A program made the position numbers and the translations under genes. 64,000 nt of DNA from Spartinivicinus poritis (GTDB taxonomy: Bacteria; Pseudomonadota; Gammaproteobacteria; Pseudomonadales; Zooshikellaceae): positions 1 through 64,000 of the forward strand of contig NZ_JAPMOU010000023.1 of assembly GCF_028858535.1 (NCBI RefSeq), read 5' to 3'. Positions 17,813 to 27,484 of this stretch are shown one piece after another. How positions within the stretch are numbered: position 1 is the first letter of the stretch; each line of letters opens with the position of its first letter. The notes beneath the pieces were generated by a model, which saw nothing but the letters and a program-made list of their open reading frames with translations, was not told the DNA's origin and searched no databases.

Positions 17813-18610
17813 TTATCTTGAGAGTAAGGTGCCTAAGATTTTATCAAATGTACCATCTTCGTATATGGATTTAAGAGCTTTATCTAACCTTGGTTTAACC
17901 CAATTTGTATCCTTATGAGTACGGGAGAACATAATATAGGCATAAGGATCATCACTGCCATATTCTGTGTAACCAAGATTACTCACTAACTCTGGGGTTA
18001 CTCTTTTGGCATCTGTTAATCCAACATGAAGGGAGTCTATATACATTTGTACCCTTCCTTCATGAAGAAGTCCTAATGCTTGTTCACCTTTATTAACAAG
18101 GTGCAGTTTAATACTGTGCTTTTTGAGCCCATCCTCATACCAATAGCCTCTTATTCCTGCAACTGTAGCATGATATGTAGCTAAGTCTGACAACTGGTGA
18201 AACTTAACTCCTTTGGGATACTCAGATTTTTTATAAAATACAACATTAGGTGTTTTATTTACAGGATATGCAGAAAATAAAAAGTCTTGCATTCGCTTCT
18301 CTGTTTTATTCCATGAAAAGGTGGCTACACTATAGCCATCTTTTACGTTTTCTGAGGCGCGTTTCCATGGCATAAATGTATAGATGGGTTTAAGCCCTGC
18401 TCTATTGCAGGCTTCTGTTACAATTTGAGTAACAACACCATATCCTGTTAGTTTTTTGGATATAAATGGAGTCCACTCTCCAGTGGTGAAGGTTACCGTC
18501 GGTAGCTCTTTTGCACTGCTTGATGATAGGTAGGCTAATAAAATTACACTATAAATAATCCTCTTAAGCAGGAGCGCTATAGGCTTTCTGGCTGAGATAA
18601 GAGTTTTCAT
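17813..18610 (-). CDS. Orphan periplasmic substrate-binding protein (SBP family 3)
   Basis: The 265-residue product has a signal sequence (about 1-33) followed by the family-3 layout: TGEWTPFISKKLTGYGVVTQIVTEACNRAGLKPIYTFMPWKRASENV. The W-K-R-A hinge is common to this subfamily. The C-terminal DKALKSIYEDGTFDKIL helix is also typical. It should bind a small polar solute in the periplasm. As with its paralogues here, no ABC permease or ATPase gene is adjacent. The start has only a weak ribosome-binding site. Confidence 0.8.
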   Translation of the reverse strand: MKTLISARKPIALLLKRIIYSVILLAYLSSSSAKELPTVTFTTGEWTPFISKKLTGYGVVTQIVTEACNRAGLKPIYTFMPWKRASENVKDGYSVATFSWNKTEKRMQDFLFSAYPVNKTPNVVFYKKSEYPKGVKFHQLSDLATYHATVAGIRGYWYEDGLKKHSIKLHLVNKGEQALGLLHEGRVQMYIDSLHVGLTDAKRVTPELVSNLGYTEYGSDDPYAYIMFSRTHKDTNWVKPRLDKALKSIYEDGTFDKILGTLLSR

Positions 18611-19191
18611 AACTATTCCATTTTTTCTGTTTGTATCAAGACCTGCTTTATTGCGTTAATAATATTTTAGTTCAAAGAGTCAAAATAGACATAAACCTAA
18701 AGCGTAGGGTTGTTAGAAGAGGGCATTGAATGATGAATTCCCATGAGCCTATAAATAACAAAGGATAGGGAGCATCTTGGCAGTAGTGGTATCCTAATCA
18801 CCATGCACTTACTGTATTTCCACCAATCTTGGTGTTCAAGAGTGATGATAATGAACCCTAAAAGTCACTCGCTACTAGTTTTCGCCAATTATTGGGTTGC
18901 TATCTCAGGCAGGTGTAACAACAAGCAAAAGAGTAATCCCTAATAAAACGAAACTCTACTAGTTTGCTGAGCTTCAGACTGCTTTAACAGTTGCTTATAA
19001 CACTAGTGTAAAGTGTGATCTAGTTATCGTTGTTGGTGTGTTGCATATCAGTCTAGCTGATTTACATGTTCGAGCAAAATCAATAACCTTGAAGAGTAAA
19101 GAATAGTAGGACTTATTTGGGTTTTTAATCAAGGGGTTAACAATTAATAAGAAGTTATTAATAAAAAGGTTTTAAAGGGATAAGCAGTATT
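18611..19191. other. Intergenic region with a degenerate MITE copy (about 18705-18895)
   Basis: The stretch starting CCCATGAGCCTATAAATAA (about 18740) and ending near AAAAGTCACTCGC (about 18889) follows the middle and right part of the 39308-39534 element block by block: CATGAGCCTATA, TAGTGGTATCC, CACCATGCA, TTGGTGxTCA and AAGTCATTCG. Its end repeats are eroded. The remaining ~290 bases before the subtilase gene hold no ORF. Confidence 0.55.
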
Positions 19192-20187
19192 ATGGTGAAG
19201 TATTTATTAATTTTTTCATTACTTATAAATATATTAACTTATTATTCTTTAGCAAATGCGAACGATTATTCAGGCAAGGGAATTACTGTTGCGGTAATTG
19301 ATTCTGGTGTCAATAGTACCCATCCGCAGCTCCGTCATGTTACCCGTCATTACTGCTTTTCAGAAAACTGGGATAAAGAAAATAATTATAAAAAAGCCAG
19401 TTGTCAAAATAACTATCATGGGAGTAATAACCCAGCAGATCATGGTACTCACGTTGCCGGCATCATTGCTGCTCAACCGCTGAGTGGTGGTGCGCCAACG
19501 GGTGTCGCTCCTCAAGCTAACATTGTTAATTTACGGGTACTGCATCAAGCGAATAATGGCTCTAACTTTGATATTGCCGAAGCACTACAAGCGATAGATA
19601 GTAACCCCGAATTACAAGACGTTAAAATTATTAATATGAGCTTGGGCAGCCGCTCGTTTTCCAGTTGGTCCTGTGTGCCTCCAACAGGACCTGCACGTGA
19701 GATAAGAAAGTATATAAATAAGCTTACTCAAAAAGGGGTAATTGTGGTCGCTGCTTCAGGAAATGAGGGGTTTAGTGTATTTAAAGATTTTCCTGCTTGT
19801 CTTGATAATGTTATCGCAGTAGGGGCTTATAAAGAGGGCAAGGAGAATAAACAAACCACTGCTGAGCAGCGACGGTTTGCTCATACCGAAGTACTTGCTC
19901 CAGGTTATAATATTATTTCCACAAATGAAAACTTTGATCTGATGGATAAAGATAGCCTAACTAAAACTGATTCTGGTACTTCCATGGCTACTCCCGCTGT
20001 AGCTGGTTGCATTGCACTGATGGCTGAAAAAAATCCGTATATTACTACTGAAAAGGTTAAAGCGATTTTTAGTACAACTTTTCAGAAAACATTACAAAAA
20101 AGTACTAAAAATCAACAAGTAGGTGTCTTAGATTGTATTGCGGTATTAAATAATACACCTGTTGCTAAACTAGTATCTCAAAAATAA
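19192..20187 (+). CDS. Secreted subtilisin-like serine protease (S8), no propeptide seen
   Basis: The 331-residue protein has a signal peptide (about 1-23, ending ANA) and then the catalytic domain directly. Asp37 lies in VAVIDSGVN, His84 in DHGTHVAG, the oxyanion-hole Asn191 in AASGNEG and Ser264 in SGTSMATPAVAG. All key residues are present. Five or more cysteines could stabilise the exported enzyme. Most secreted subtilases carry an inhibitory prodomain of about 80 residues; here mature-domain sequence (DYSGKGITVAVID) begins almost at the signal cleavage site. It may thus be chaperoned differently or be periplasmic. It is a single gene. Confidence 0.92.
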   Translation: MVKYLLIFSLLINILTYYSLANANDYSGKGITVAVIDSGVNSTHPQLRHVTRHYCFSENWDKENNYKKASCQNNYHGSNNPADHGTHVAGIIAAQPLSGGAPTGVAPQANIVNLRVLHQANNGSNFDIAEALQAIDSNPELQDVKIINMSLGSRSFSSWSCVPPTGPAREIRKYINKLTQKGVIVVAASGNEGFSVFKDFPACLDNVIAVGAYKEGKENKQTTAEQRRFAHTEVLAPGYNIISTNENFDLMDKDSLTKTDSGTSMATPAVAGCIALMAEKNPYITTEKVKAIFSTTFQKTLQKSTKNQQVGVLDCIAVLNNTPVAKLVSQK

Positions 20188-20191
20188 CACT

Positions 20192-21085
20192 TTATTTTAT
20201 AATAATCACATCGCAACTACCTTGTTTGATAAATCGCTCAGCCAGCTGCCCATGCATTGCATGGGTCCAGTGGTTTTGGGGGAACCAGCCTATAAAGAGT
20301 AAGTCGACTATTTGCTGCTGTAACCGCTGATTGATGACATAGTCAGGCGCTCCCTGCATACAGGTAATGGAAAATGTGCCTGCAGGCAGATGGCTTAGCA
20401 GTTGGTTAACCTGTTGATCAAAATGAGCTTGTCGTTGTTTGACTTCATGTTGATGGGGGTGAGTAAGATCTGTGTCAACTAGCCATTCGGCAGCTAAAGG
20501 TGTTATTGCATGAAATAATTCAAGTTTAATAGCTAAACGGTTGGCCAGCCAGCCGCTGGTGGCTATTATTTTGTGAGTTAATGTTTCGTGTTGAAAATCA
20601 TGTGACTCGTTGTCGACACAAACCAACCCATGTCGATTAGGTGTTGATTGGGTGATAAACCATATGGGTGTCTTGATCTCTTTGGCTAATTGCAAGGTGT
20701 TTAAAGCCATTAAGTGCTGTGAAAAAGAGAGGGTTGGGTGTAGGTCTTTGAAAATCATGGATATCTGTTTATCTTGGCAGATCTGATTTATACCTTCTAC
20801 ACCGATAAAAACCCCACAGCAATGGTGCGTTTTATTTATATTTAATTGGCTACAAATCTGCTCAACCTGCTGTCTTAATTCTACTTCAACTTGCTTATTA
20901 TTGGGAAGCTGATTATTTGATAAGGGTAAGTACTTAAGCGGCTTAGGAGTTATAACAGCATAATAAATTTCATCTGCAAGTAAGGCTGCTGTCGTTATTG
21001 CTTTATTTAAAAAAGTGGGAGAAAAAAATGGCCAATCCAGTAGCACTAAACCAAAAGACGAATGTAGTGTATTGAACAGTTTCAT
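20192..21085 (-). CDS. Tandem universal-stress-protein-like protein
   Basis: The 297-residue protein looks like two Usp-type alpha/beta units. The C-terminal half ends with the Usp-like pattern VDLLFIGWFPQNHW...QLAERFIKQGSCDVIIIK, and the N-terminal half starts GLVLLDWPFFSPTFLNKAITTAALLADEIYYAVI. Two-domain Usp proteins (UspE type) act in stress survival. The usual glycine-rich ATP-binding loop G-x2-G-x9-G-S is poorly kept, so nucleotide binding is doubtful. It converges on the subtilase gene with a four-base gap. Confidence 0.6.
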   Translation of the reverse strand: MKLFNTLHSSFGLVLLDWPFFSPTFLNKAITTAALLADEIYYAVITPKPLKYLPLSNNQLPNNKQVEVELRQQVEQICSQLNINKTHHCCGVFIGVEGINQICQDKQISMIFKDLHPTLSFSQHLMALNTLQLAKEIKTPIWFITQSTPNRHGLVCVDNESHDFQHETLTHKIIATSGWLANRLAIKLELFHAITPLAAEWLVDTDLTHPHQHEVKQRQAHFDQQVNQLLSHLPAGTFSITCMQGAPDYVINQRLQQQIVDLLFIGWFPQNHWTHAMHGQLAERFIKQGSCDVIIIK

Positions 21086-21225
21086 TGGTTAACCGCTGTT
21101 TTATAATGATTATCTAAACAAGTATTTATTATTATGACATAAAAAAATAGTGATTTGATTCACGATTTGGTTGTTTGGTAACCGTTTTTAATCGGTTCAG
21201 TTTTTTTTATTGCAAAAAGTCATTA

Positions 21226-21231
21226 TATACT
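21226..21231 (+). promoter_or_regulatory. Probable -10 box of the porin gene
   Basis: TATACT lies about 42 bases before the porin start codon at 21273; a convincing -35 at the standard spacing is not seen. Confidence 0.35.
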
Positions 21232-21272
21232 CCTCTCGGACGATTTATTCGTGCAATGGAGAGTTTGGCTTA

Positions 21273-22247
21273 ATGAAAAAAATGAATTTAATTACAGTGG
21301 GTATTGTTCTTAGCTTGGCTTCTTATACAGCAGCTGCTGAAGAACAGGTTAAGCCCCACGCGTATGTTGCTCCTTCGGTGGGCAAATACTTTTTTAATAA
21401 TGACCGTGGCCTTGAGGATGACTCAATTTACAGTCTGGACTTCGGTTATCAGTTTAATGAGCGTACTGCCCTGCAATTAGGGGTAGGCGGTTTAAAAACT
21501 GAAGATCCTGGTTTGGATAACGAAGTTGATGGTCAGTGGTATCACCTGGATGGCCTTTACTTTTTCAACCCAACAGGTAAGTGGAAGCCTTATCTATTAG
21601 CCAGTGCGGCTCACATGAGGCTAGATCCAAATACCTCTGGTGTTGACGAAGAAACACTATTAGGCGTAGGTGTTGGTATTGAACGAGAGCTAACAGATCG
21701 GTTGGCGTTAAGAACTGATGTACGTGGTTATCATAGTCTTGATGAAGATGATAACGATGCAGCCTGGATGTTCTCGCTCAAATATGCTCTGGGTGACACT
21801 AAAACCAGCAAACCGCGTAAAGTAACGCCTGCACCTACACCAGTAGCAGAGCCAGAGACAATTTATGTCGATAAGCCTGTGAGTGTGAGGCTTAATGTTG
21901 AGTTTGACTTTGATAAGTCCGAGGTTAAGCCAGAGTATTATGGCGAGCTGGAAAAAGCAGCCCAGTTCTTGCGTAAATACTCTAACGTGCATGTCACTAT
22001 TGAAGGACATACTGACTCAGTTGGTAATGACACCTACAACTTAATGTTGTCCCAGTCTCGTGCTGATGCAGTACGTGAAGCGCTGATTGAACAATATCAG
22101 GTTGATGGCAATCGCTTGACCTCTATTGGTAAGGGTGAAGCAGAACCTATTGCTGATAACGGAACGCCTCTGGGCCGTCAGCAAAATCGTCGGGTTGTTG
22201 CTACCATTGAAGCGGTTGACCGTGTACAAAAAGTAGTTTCTGAGTAA
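21273..22247 (+). CDS. OprF/OmpA-type outer-membrane porin
   Basis: From the ATG at 21273 (GGAGAG upstream) the product is 324 residues. It has a signal peptide ending TAAAEE, an eight-strand OprF-like beta-barrel (about 25-190, YVAPSVGKYFFNNDRGL to the strand ending MFSLKYALG), a proline-rich linker (PAPTPVAEPE), and a peptidoglycan-binding OmpA C-domain. That domain reads FDFDKSEVKPEYYGEL, IEGHTDSVGNDTYNLMLSQSRADAVREAL and GRQQNRRVVATIE. It ties the outer membrane to peptidoglycan. The frame extends upstream to 21210, but the preceding residues are not a signal peptide. Confidence 0.93.
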   Translation: MKKMNLITVGIVLSLASYTAAAEEQVKPHAYVAPSVGKYFFNNDRGLEDDSIYSLDFGYQFNERTALQLGVGGLKTEDPGLDNEVDGQWYHLDGLYFFNPTGKWKPYLLASAAHMRLDPNTSGVDEETLLGVGVGIERELTDRLALRTDVRGYHSLDEDDNDAAWMFSLKYALGDTKTSKPRKVTPAPTPVAEPETIYVDKPVSVRLNVEFDFDKSEVKPEYYGELEKAAQFLRKYSNVHVTIEGHTDSVGNDTYNLMLSQSRADAVREALIEQYQVDGNRLTSIGKGEAEPIADNGTPLGRQQNRRVVATIEAVDRVQKVVSE

Positions 22248-22427
22248 TAACCAACAGCTGAGTTGGTAGCAGGTGAAAGGCCTGTTTACCAGCTTCTGCT
22301 GATGGTGCTTGTTTAATAACTGTTTGTAAAACCAGTTTATTTATTAAAAGCGCTTGTTGACTAAAGAAAAAAGTTCCAAGGTCGATATTGGAGACATGGC
22401 TATTTTCTATTGACGACAGGGCGAACG

Positions 22428-22844
22428 ATGGTAAAGCAAGCAATCTCTCTCTGGAACCGTTTTGGTATTCGCTACCGTACAGTTGTTTTATTTTTTCTTT
22501 TAACAACTACTGGTGTATTACTGGTTGGTTGTGCCTCACATCGTATTAATCAAGAGCTAGATTTTGCTTACCAGCACTATGATAATGGTAATTGTGTTGG
22601 AGCTTTACACTCTCTTAGTCGGGTTGATCGAATGATTCGCTCACAACCACGCCGATTTTTGCAACCTGAAGTATCAATGTTGCGTGGCCTTTGTCTGGAA
22701 CGACAAGGTTTGTATATGGATGCAATAGAAACCTATCGTTTTATTCAACAGACGTATCCCCAATCTGAATATGCTTACCGTGCGAAAGCCCGCATTAGAG
22801 TCTTAACGGGTGGCAAAGTGGGTAGAAGCCCTTATGCCAAGTGA
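22428..22844 (+). CDS. Small TPR-like lipoprotein
   Basis: From ATG 22428 (AGGG upstream) there are 138 residues. A hydrophobic segment ends in the lipobox LVGC, so the protein is likely lipid-anchored. The mature part has two or three TPR-like helices: LDFAYQHYDNGNCVGALHSLSRVDRM and GLCLERQGLYMDAIETYRFIQQTYPQSEYAYRAKARI, which ends with the usual Y-A-Y-R-A pattern. It is probably a scaffold in the envelope. It follows the porin gene on the same strand with 180 bases between. Confidence 0.8.
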   Translation: MVKQAISLWNRFGIRYRTVVLFFLLTTTGVLLVGCASHRINQELDFAYQHYDNGNCVGALHSLSRVDRMIRSQPRRFLQPEVSMLRGLCLERQGLYMDAIETYRFIQQTYPQSEYAYRAKARIRVLTGGKVGRSPYAK

Positions 22845-23029
22845 CATTTCAATGTCTATTTGTTAACACTCGCCTTTCAAGTTTTATTACTTACGACTAC
22901 ACTTTTATTAAGATTGTGCATTTCGCAAGCTACAGGATGGCATGTGATTTGTCTGGAGTGATTGTATATTTACTGAATTTATTCATACAGGGAGGTGTAA
23001 CTAACAACGAAATGATAAGTTAGCTAACA

Positions 23030-23383
23030 ATGGCAAATCACAGTTTTACCCATGAAAAACGATTAATTCCTCGCCATCATCTGACTGAATATCTCACTGT
23101 TTACAATGGTTATACTGATAGGGCGATGGGCTCTATTGGTAATATATCCACACATGGTATGATGCTGATTAGTGAACTTCCCATTATGACGGGTGCTGAG
23201 TATCAACTACTGATTAAGCTACCTAATAATGCTGGAGTGATTGATTTTATTGCTGTCTGCTTGTGGTGTAAGGCAGATGTAGACCAGCGCTACTTTGATT
23301 CAGGCTTTGAAATTATCCACACCCATCGGGGTATTGAAGATATTGTTGAGTCGCTAAAGCACTATTTTAGCTTTAAAGATTAG
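23030..23383 (+). CDS. PilZ-domain protein (probable c-di-GMP receptor)
   Basis: The 117-residue protein is a single PilZ domain. The R-x-x-x-R switch is seen as RLIPR (residues 11-15), and the N/D-x-S-x-x-G motif as NISTHG about 27 residues later. Both are the known c-di-GMP contacts. It is cytoplasmic and likely links c-di-GMP level to surface or motility functions. No effector gene is fused or adjacent. Confidence 0.9.
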   Translation: MANHSFTHEKRLIPRHHLTEYLTVYNGYTDRAMGSIGNISTHGMMLISELPIMTGAEYQLLIKLPNNAGVIDFIAVCLWCKADVDQRYFDSGFEIIHTHRGIEDIVESLKHYFSFKD

Positions 23384-23492
23384 CTTCAGTTTTAAGGATT
23401 AGTTTTAACGATTTATTTTGTTTTGCTGGCTAACCCCGTAGAATACCCTTATATAATTCACAATGAGTGGTATTTGATAGCCATCTTCTCTT

Positions 23493-24131
23493 ATGTCTGA
23501 ACAATCAGAATCATCTTATGCAATTCCTGCCGAATCGATTACTGTTGAGCATGAAGTTAAACGCAGTCGCTTTATCGCTTTAGTTGAGCGTATTCAAGAT
23601 CGCCAGCAGGCACTAGCCGCGATAGAACAAGCAAAAATGCGTTATCCAGATGCCCGACATCATTGCTGGGCCTATATTGCAGGTCCACCTGAAGGGGCAA
23701 CCAGTATTGCTTTTAACGATGATGGTGAGCCGCAAGGCACTGCCGGTAAGCCTATTCTGAATGTACTACAGCACCATAAAATAGGTGAAGTACTTGTCGT
23801 AGTAGTGCGTTATTTTGGTGGAATTAAGCTGGGTGTGGGTGGTTTGGTGCGGGCTTATTCAGGGGTAACTCAAGCTGCACTTCAACAGTTACCTACTACA
23901 CTAAAAGTGCCGTGTATTACTGCAACCGTAAGTTGTCAGTATCCTTTCGAACCTATTTTAAAAACCTTACTATCTGATTATCAGGGAACCATTATCGATT
24001 GCCAATATACTGATCAGGTGGTGATGGCTATTCAACTACCAGTGGAAAATAAGCAGTTGATGGCAACGGCCATCATTAATAAAAGTAAAGGACAAGCTAT
24101 AGTCTCTTGGCCTGCTTATCATGAAAAATAA
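23493..24131 (+). CDS. yigZ: YigZ/IMPACT family protein (UPF0029)
   Basis: The 212-residue protein has the IMPACT N-domain, with KRSRFIALVERI, HHCWAYIAG, FNDDGEPQGTAGKPIL and VVVVRYFGGIKLGVGGLVRAY. A smaller DUF1949-like C-domain follows. YigZ-type proteins are cytosolic, and their exact biochemical role is unsettled (ribosome- or elongation-factor-related). It is nine bases upstream of sbcB and likely cotranscribed. Confidence 0.92.
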   Translation: MSEQSESSYAIPAESITVEHEVKRSRFIALVERIQDRQQALAAIEQAKMRYPDARHHCWAYIAGPPEGATSIAFNDDGEPQGTAGKPILNVLQHHKIGEVLVVVVRYFGGIKLGVGGLVRAYSGVTQAALQQLPTTLKVPCITATVSCQYPFEPILKTLLSDYQGTIIDCQYTDQVVMAIQLPVENKQLMATAIINKSKGQAIVSWPAYHEK

Positions 24132-24140
24132 GAGTAACTA

Positions 24141-25586
24141 ATGCCACAAGCATCAACGTTTTATTGGTATGATTTTGAAACCTTTGGCGCCAATCCAGCT
24201 AAAGATTGGCCTGCACAGTTTGCAGGTATTCGAACGGATCAAGATTTCAACGAAATCGACTCTCCTGATAGCTTTTATTGTCGGTTACCTGACGATCAGT
24301 TGCCAAACCCAGAGGCTTGCCTAATTACAGGCATTACTCCACAAACGACTTATCAGCATGGGATCGTGGAAGCAGCGTTTGCAGATAGGATTTATCAGCA
24401 GTTTAGTCAACCAAATACCTGTGTATTAGGCTACAACAGCATTCGCTTTGATGATGAAGTTACCCGCCACCTGTTGTATCGTAATTTTTTTGATCCCTAT
24501 GCCAGAGAGTGGAAAAACGGTAATAGTCGTTGGGACTTGCTGGATGTGGTGCGCGCAGCTTATGCATTGAGGCCAGAAGGTATTGAGTGGCCCATTAATG
24601 AAGAGGGCTTGCCAAGTTTTAAGTTAGAGCTATTAACCCAAGCGAATGGTATTGCTCATACTCAGGCCCATGACGCTTTATCAGATGTCAGGGCTACTAT
24701 TGCCCTGGCGAAGTTATTACGGGAAAAGCAGCCTAAGTTATTTGGTTTTATGCTAAGTATGCGCCATAAAAAGCAAGTATTAAAATATCTCTCGACAGGG
24801 CAGCCAGTTGTGCATATTTCAGGGATGTTTTCTGCTAGTCGTGGTTGCATGGCGGTGGTCATGCCTCTGGCTGAACATCCAACGAATAATAATGGCCGTA
24901 TTGTTTATGATTTAAGCGTAGATCCTACTCCTTTGTTAACATTATCTGTGGAAGAAATTCGCGAACGTTTATTTACCCCTGCTAGCCAATTACCGGCAGG
25001 GGTAGAACGGATTCCCCTTAAAACAATTCATATTAATAAATGCCCGATTGTTGCCCCATTAAATGTGCTACAGCCAGCTGACCAGGAGCGTTGGCAAATC
25101 GATTTACACAGTTATAAACAGCATCATCACGCATTAGCAGAAGCACCAGGTTTAAGAGACAAAGTAGCAGAAGTATTTAATCAATTGCCTGATACCCAAG
25201 CAGATAACCCAGACTTAATGCTTTATAGTGGCGGTTTCTTTAGCCCTTATGATCGTAGCCAAATGAATCGCTTAAAAACATTACCTCCTGATCAGTTAGT
25301 GGATATGGCAGGGCAGTTTCAAGATAGTCGGCTGGATACCATGTTATTTCGCTATCGGGCTCGCAATTACCCTGAAACACTGACTGAGTTAGAGAATCAA
25401 CGCTGGCAAAATTGGCGTCAAGCCAGGCTATTGGATCAAGCGGCAGGAGGCAGTATTTGTTTGCAAGAACTGCAAGCATTAATCAAGGCCCTCTTGGCTA
25501 CCAAGCAAACCCCTCAGGAGCAGACTATTCTAAGGCAATTACAGCAATTTGCAGATGAAAAACAAGCAACCCTGCAATACCCTTAA
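24141..25586 (+). CDS. sbcB: Exodeoxyribonuclease I
   Basis: The 481-residue protein has the DEDDh exonuclease core. Asp11 and Glu13 lie in FYWYDFETFG, then come CVLGYNSIRFDDEVTRHLLYRNFFDPYAREW and the last carboxylate in HDALSDVRATIALA. The SH3-like and C-terminal domains of ExoI follow. It degrades single-stranded DNA 3' to 5' in recombination and mismatch repair and processes ends as SbcB. Length and order match E. coli ExoI. Confidence 0.95.
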   Translation: MPQASTFYWYDFETFGANPAKDWPAQFAGIRTDQDFNEIDSPDSFYCRLPDDQLPNPEACLITGITPQTTYQHGIVEAAFADRIYQQFSQPNTCVLGYNSIRFDDEVTRHLLYRNFFDPYAREWKNGNSRWDLLDVVRAAYALRPEGIEWPINEEGLPSFKLELLTQANGIAHTQAHDALSDVRATIALAKLLREKQPKLFGFMLSMRHKKQVLKYLSTGQPVVHISGMFSASRGCMAVVMPLAEHPTNNNGRIVYDLSVDPTPLLTLSVEEIRERLFTPASQLPAGVERIPLKTIHINKCPIVAPLNVLQPADQERWQIDLHSYKQHHHALAEAPGLRDKVAEVFNQLPDTQADNPDLMLYSGGFFSPYDRSQMNRLKTLPPDQLVDMAGQFQDSRLDTMLFRYRARNYPETLTELENQRWQNWRQARLLDQAAGGSICLQELQALIKALLATKQTPQEQTILRQLQQFADEKQATLQYP

Positions 25587-25707
25587 GGTGTTTAAATGCT
25601 AATTGCTTAACCAGTAGGTCAGGTAATATAATTCATTCCCTTTTGGTTATAGTTGGATTGCAAACTGTACGAGGCAGTAATCACTGTCCGTTGGAAATGA
25701 GGCAAAT

Positions 25708-26562
25708 ATGTCACGTAGTTACCGGTTGGTTATAGGTTGTCCTGATAGGGTAGGAATTGTTGCCAAAGTCAGTAATTTTTTAGCTACTTATAACGGCTCA
25801 ATTACTGAAGCCAATCATCACTCAGACACAGATTCCAACTGGTTTTTTATGCGCCATGAAATCTGCGCAGATTCTTTACCATTTGACCTTGAAGGGCTAA
25901 AAACAGCATTTGCACCCATTGCTAATGAGTTTAATATGCAATGGCAAATTACTGACTCAGAAGCCCCTAAAAAAGTTGTTTTGATGGCCAGTAAGCAGGC
26001 TCATTGCCTGGTTGATTTATTACACCGTTGGCATAGTGGCGATCTGCACTGTGAAATACCTTGTGTTATTTCTAACCATAATGATTTACGCAGTATTGTT
26101 GAGTGGCATGGTATTCCTTTTTTCCATGTACCCGTTGATAAGGATAATAAAACTAAATCGTTTGCTCGGGTGATGGAGCTAGTTACAGAACATGAAGCTG
26201 ATGCCATTGTGTTAGCCCGTTATATGCAGATTCTACCACCCGAAATGTGTAAGCAATATGCTGGTAAAATCATTAATATTCACCATAGTTTTTTACCCTC
26301 TTTTATTGGCGCAAAGCCCTATCATCAAGCTCATCAACGGGGGGTGAAATTAATAGGTGCTACTTGTCATTATGTCACAGAGGAATTAGATGCTGGGCCT
26401 ATTATTGAGCAGGATATAGTACGAATTAGCCATCGAGATACAGTTGAGGATATGGTGAGATTAGGAAAAGACTGTGAAAAAACGGCACTGGCTCATGGTT
26501 TGAGGTATCACATAGAAGACCGTGTTATTATTCATGACAATAAAACCGTGGTTTTTGTTTAA
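25708..26562 (+). CDS. purU: Formyltetrahydrofolate deformylase
   Basis: The 284-residue protein has an N-terminal ACT domain (RLVIGCPDRVGIVAKVSNFLATYNGSITEANHHSD) and a formyl-transferase domain. The latter carries VISNHNDLRSIVEWHGIPFFHVP, the catalytic region INIHHSFLPSFIGAKPYHQAHQRGVKLIGATCHYVTEELDAGPIIEQD, and a C-terminal helix. It hydrolyses 10-formyl-THF to THF and formate, balancing one-carbon units. GAGGCA precedes the start. It is monocistronic. Confidence 0.95.
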   Translation: MSRSYRLVIGCPDRVGIVAKVSNFLATYNGSITEANHHSDTDSNWFFMRHEICADSLPFDLEGLKTAFAPIANEFNMQWQITDSEAPKKVVLMASKQAHCLVDLLHRWHSGDLHCEIPCVISNHNDLRSIVEWHGIPFFHVPVDKDNKTKSFARVMELVTEHEADAIVLARYMQILPPEMCKQYAGKIINIHHSFLPSFIGAKPYHQAHQRGVKLIGATCHYVTEELDAGPIIEQDIVRISHRDTVEDMVRLGKDCEKTALAHGLRYHIEDRVIIHDNKTVVFV

Positions 26563-26640
26563 AAGCAGTTGTCTAAGTTGAAAGCGCCTCTAGCTCTTTT
26601 TTCGACTAAAATGTAAGAAAAAGGGTAGAGGCATAAAAAT

Positions 26641-27450
26641 TTGAATAAGCTCATTGAATTCCTTTGTATATTTGTTTGTCTTAGTCTCTCAGCTGATTTA
26701 TTAGCTACAGCTAGCAAATCAGCAAAAACAATAATAGTTTCAGGCTTGCCTGACTATTTTCCATTTTCATTTGAAGAAAATGGAGAGTTGAAGGGCGTAT
26801 TCATTGATCTCTCAAAAGATATTTTTGCAAAACTAAAAATACCTGTAGGGTATCGCATATTTCCCTGGAAAAGGGTATTGAATAATGCAAAGCATGGTCG
26901 TATTGATATGATTGCAGGCCTTTACAAGAGCCAAGTAAGAGAAACTTACATAGATTACTCAGTAGCTATTATCCCTGATCCTACAGCCGTTTTTATGAGG
27001 AAAGGTAATGAATTTGAATATGGAGGCTGGGATGACTTAAAAGGAAAAAGTGGGGTGACTGGTTTAGGTTATGTACTAGGAGATAAATTCAGTCGATATG
27101 AAAAACAATATTTAAACCTTTATCGAGTAGAAGGATCGAAAAGAGCATTTACTCTATTAGCTGATAATAAAAGGCAATTTGATTACACAGTAAATGGATT
27201 TTATCATAGCCTACAGCTATTAACTCAATTGGGGCTTTCAGATAAAATCACCTACTCAACTAACTATGTTACCGAACCTTTATTTTACTTTGGCTACTCG
27301 AAGAAAAAACTACTGGGTGATTTATCAAAAAAAGTGAATAAGTTGCTAATTCAATATAAGAGAAATAAACTAATTAAACAGTATATCAATAAGTATGTCG
27401 AATCACTACAGATTCAAAAAGTTGATATGATGCCTGATAGTGAACAATGA
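26641..27450 (+). CDS. Orphan periplasmic substrate-binding protein (SBP family 3), TTG start
   Basis: The 269-residue protein has a signal peptide (about 1-22, LIEFLCIFVCLSLSADLLAT). The family-3 pattern follows: GLPDYFPFSFEENGELKGVFIDLSKDIFAKLKIPVGYRIFPWKRVLNNAKHGRIDMIAGL. The translation start appears to be TTG, a rarer start that lowers expression. As in the paralogues, no permease or ATPase is next to it. The W-K-R segment after the first strand is shared with the copies at 17813 and 39609. Confidence 0.78.
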   Translation: MNKLIEFLCIFVCLSLSADLLATASKSAKTIIVSGLPDYFPFSFEENGELKGVFIDLSKDIFAKLKIPVGYRIFPWKRVLNNAKHGRIDMIAGLYKSQVRETYIDYSVAIIPDPTAVFMRKGNEFEYGGWDDLKGKSGVTGLGYVLGDKFSRYEKQYLNLYRVEGSKRAFTLLADNKRQFDYTVNGFYHSLQLLTQLGLSDKITYSTNYVTEPLFYFGYSKKKLLGDLSKKVNKLLIQYKRNKLIKQYINKYVESLQIQKVDMMPDSEQ

Positions 27451-27484
27451 AGGGGAGCTCATTAATGGTCCTCATATGTAAAAA

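Noticed and set aside
22841-23023. 60-codon ORF between the TPR lipoprotein and PilZ genes
   Set aside because: No ribosome-binding site, no recognisable pattern, composition like noncoding DNA.
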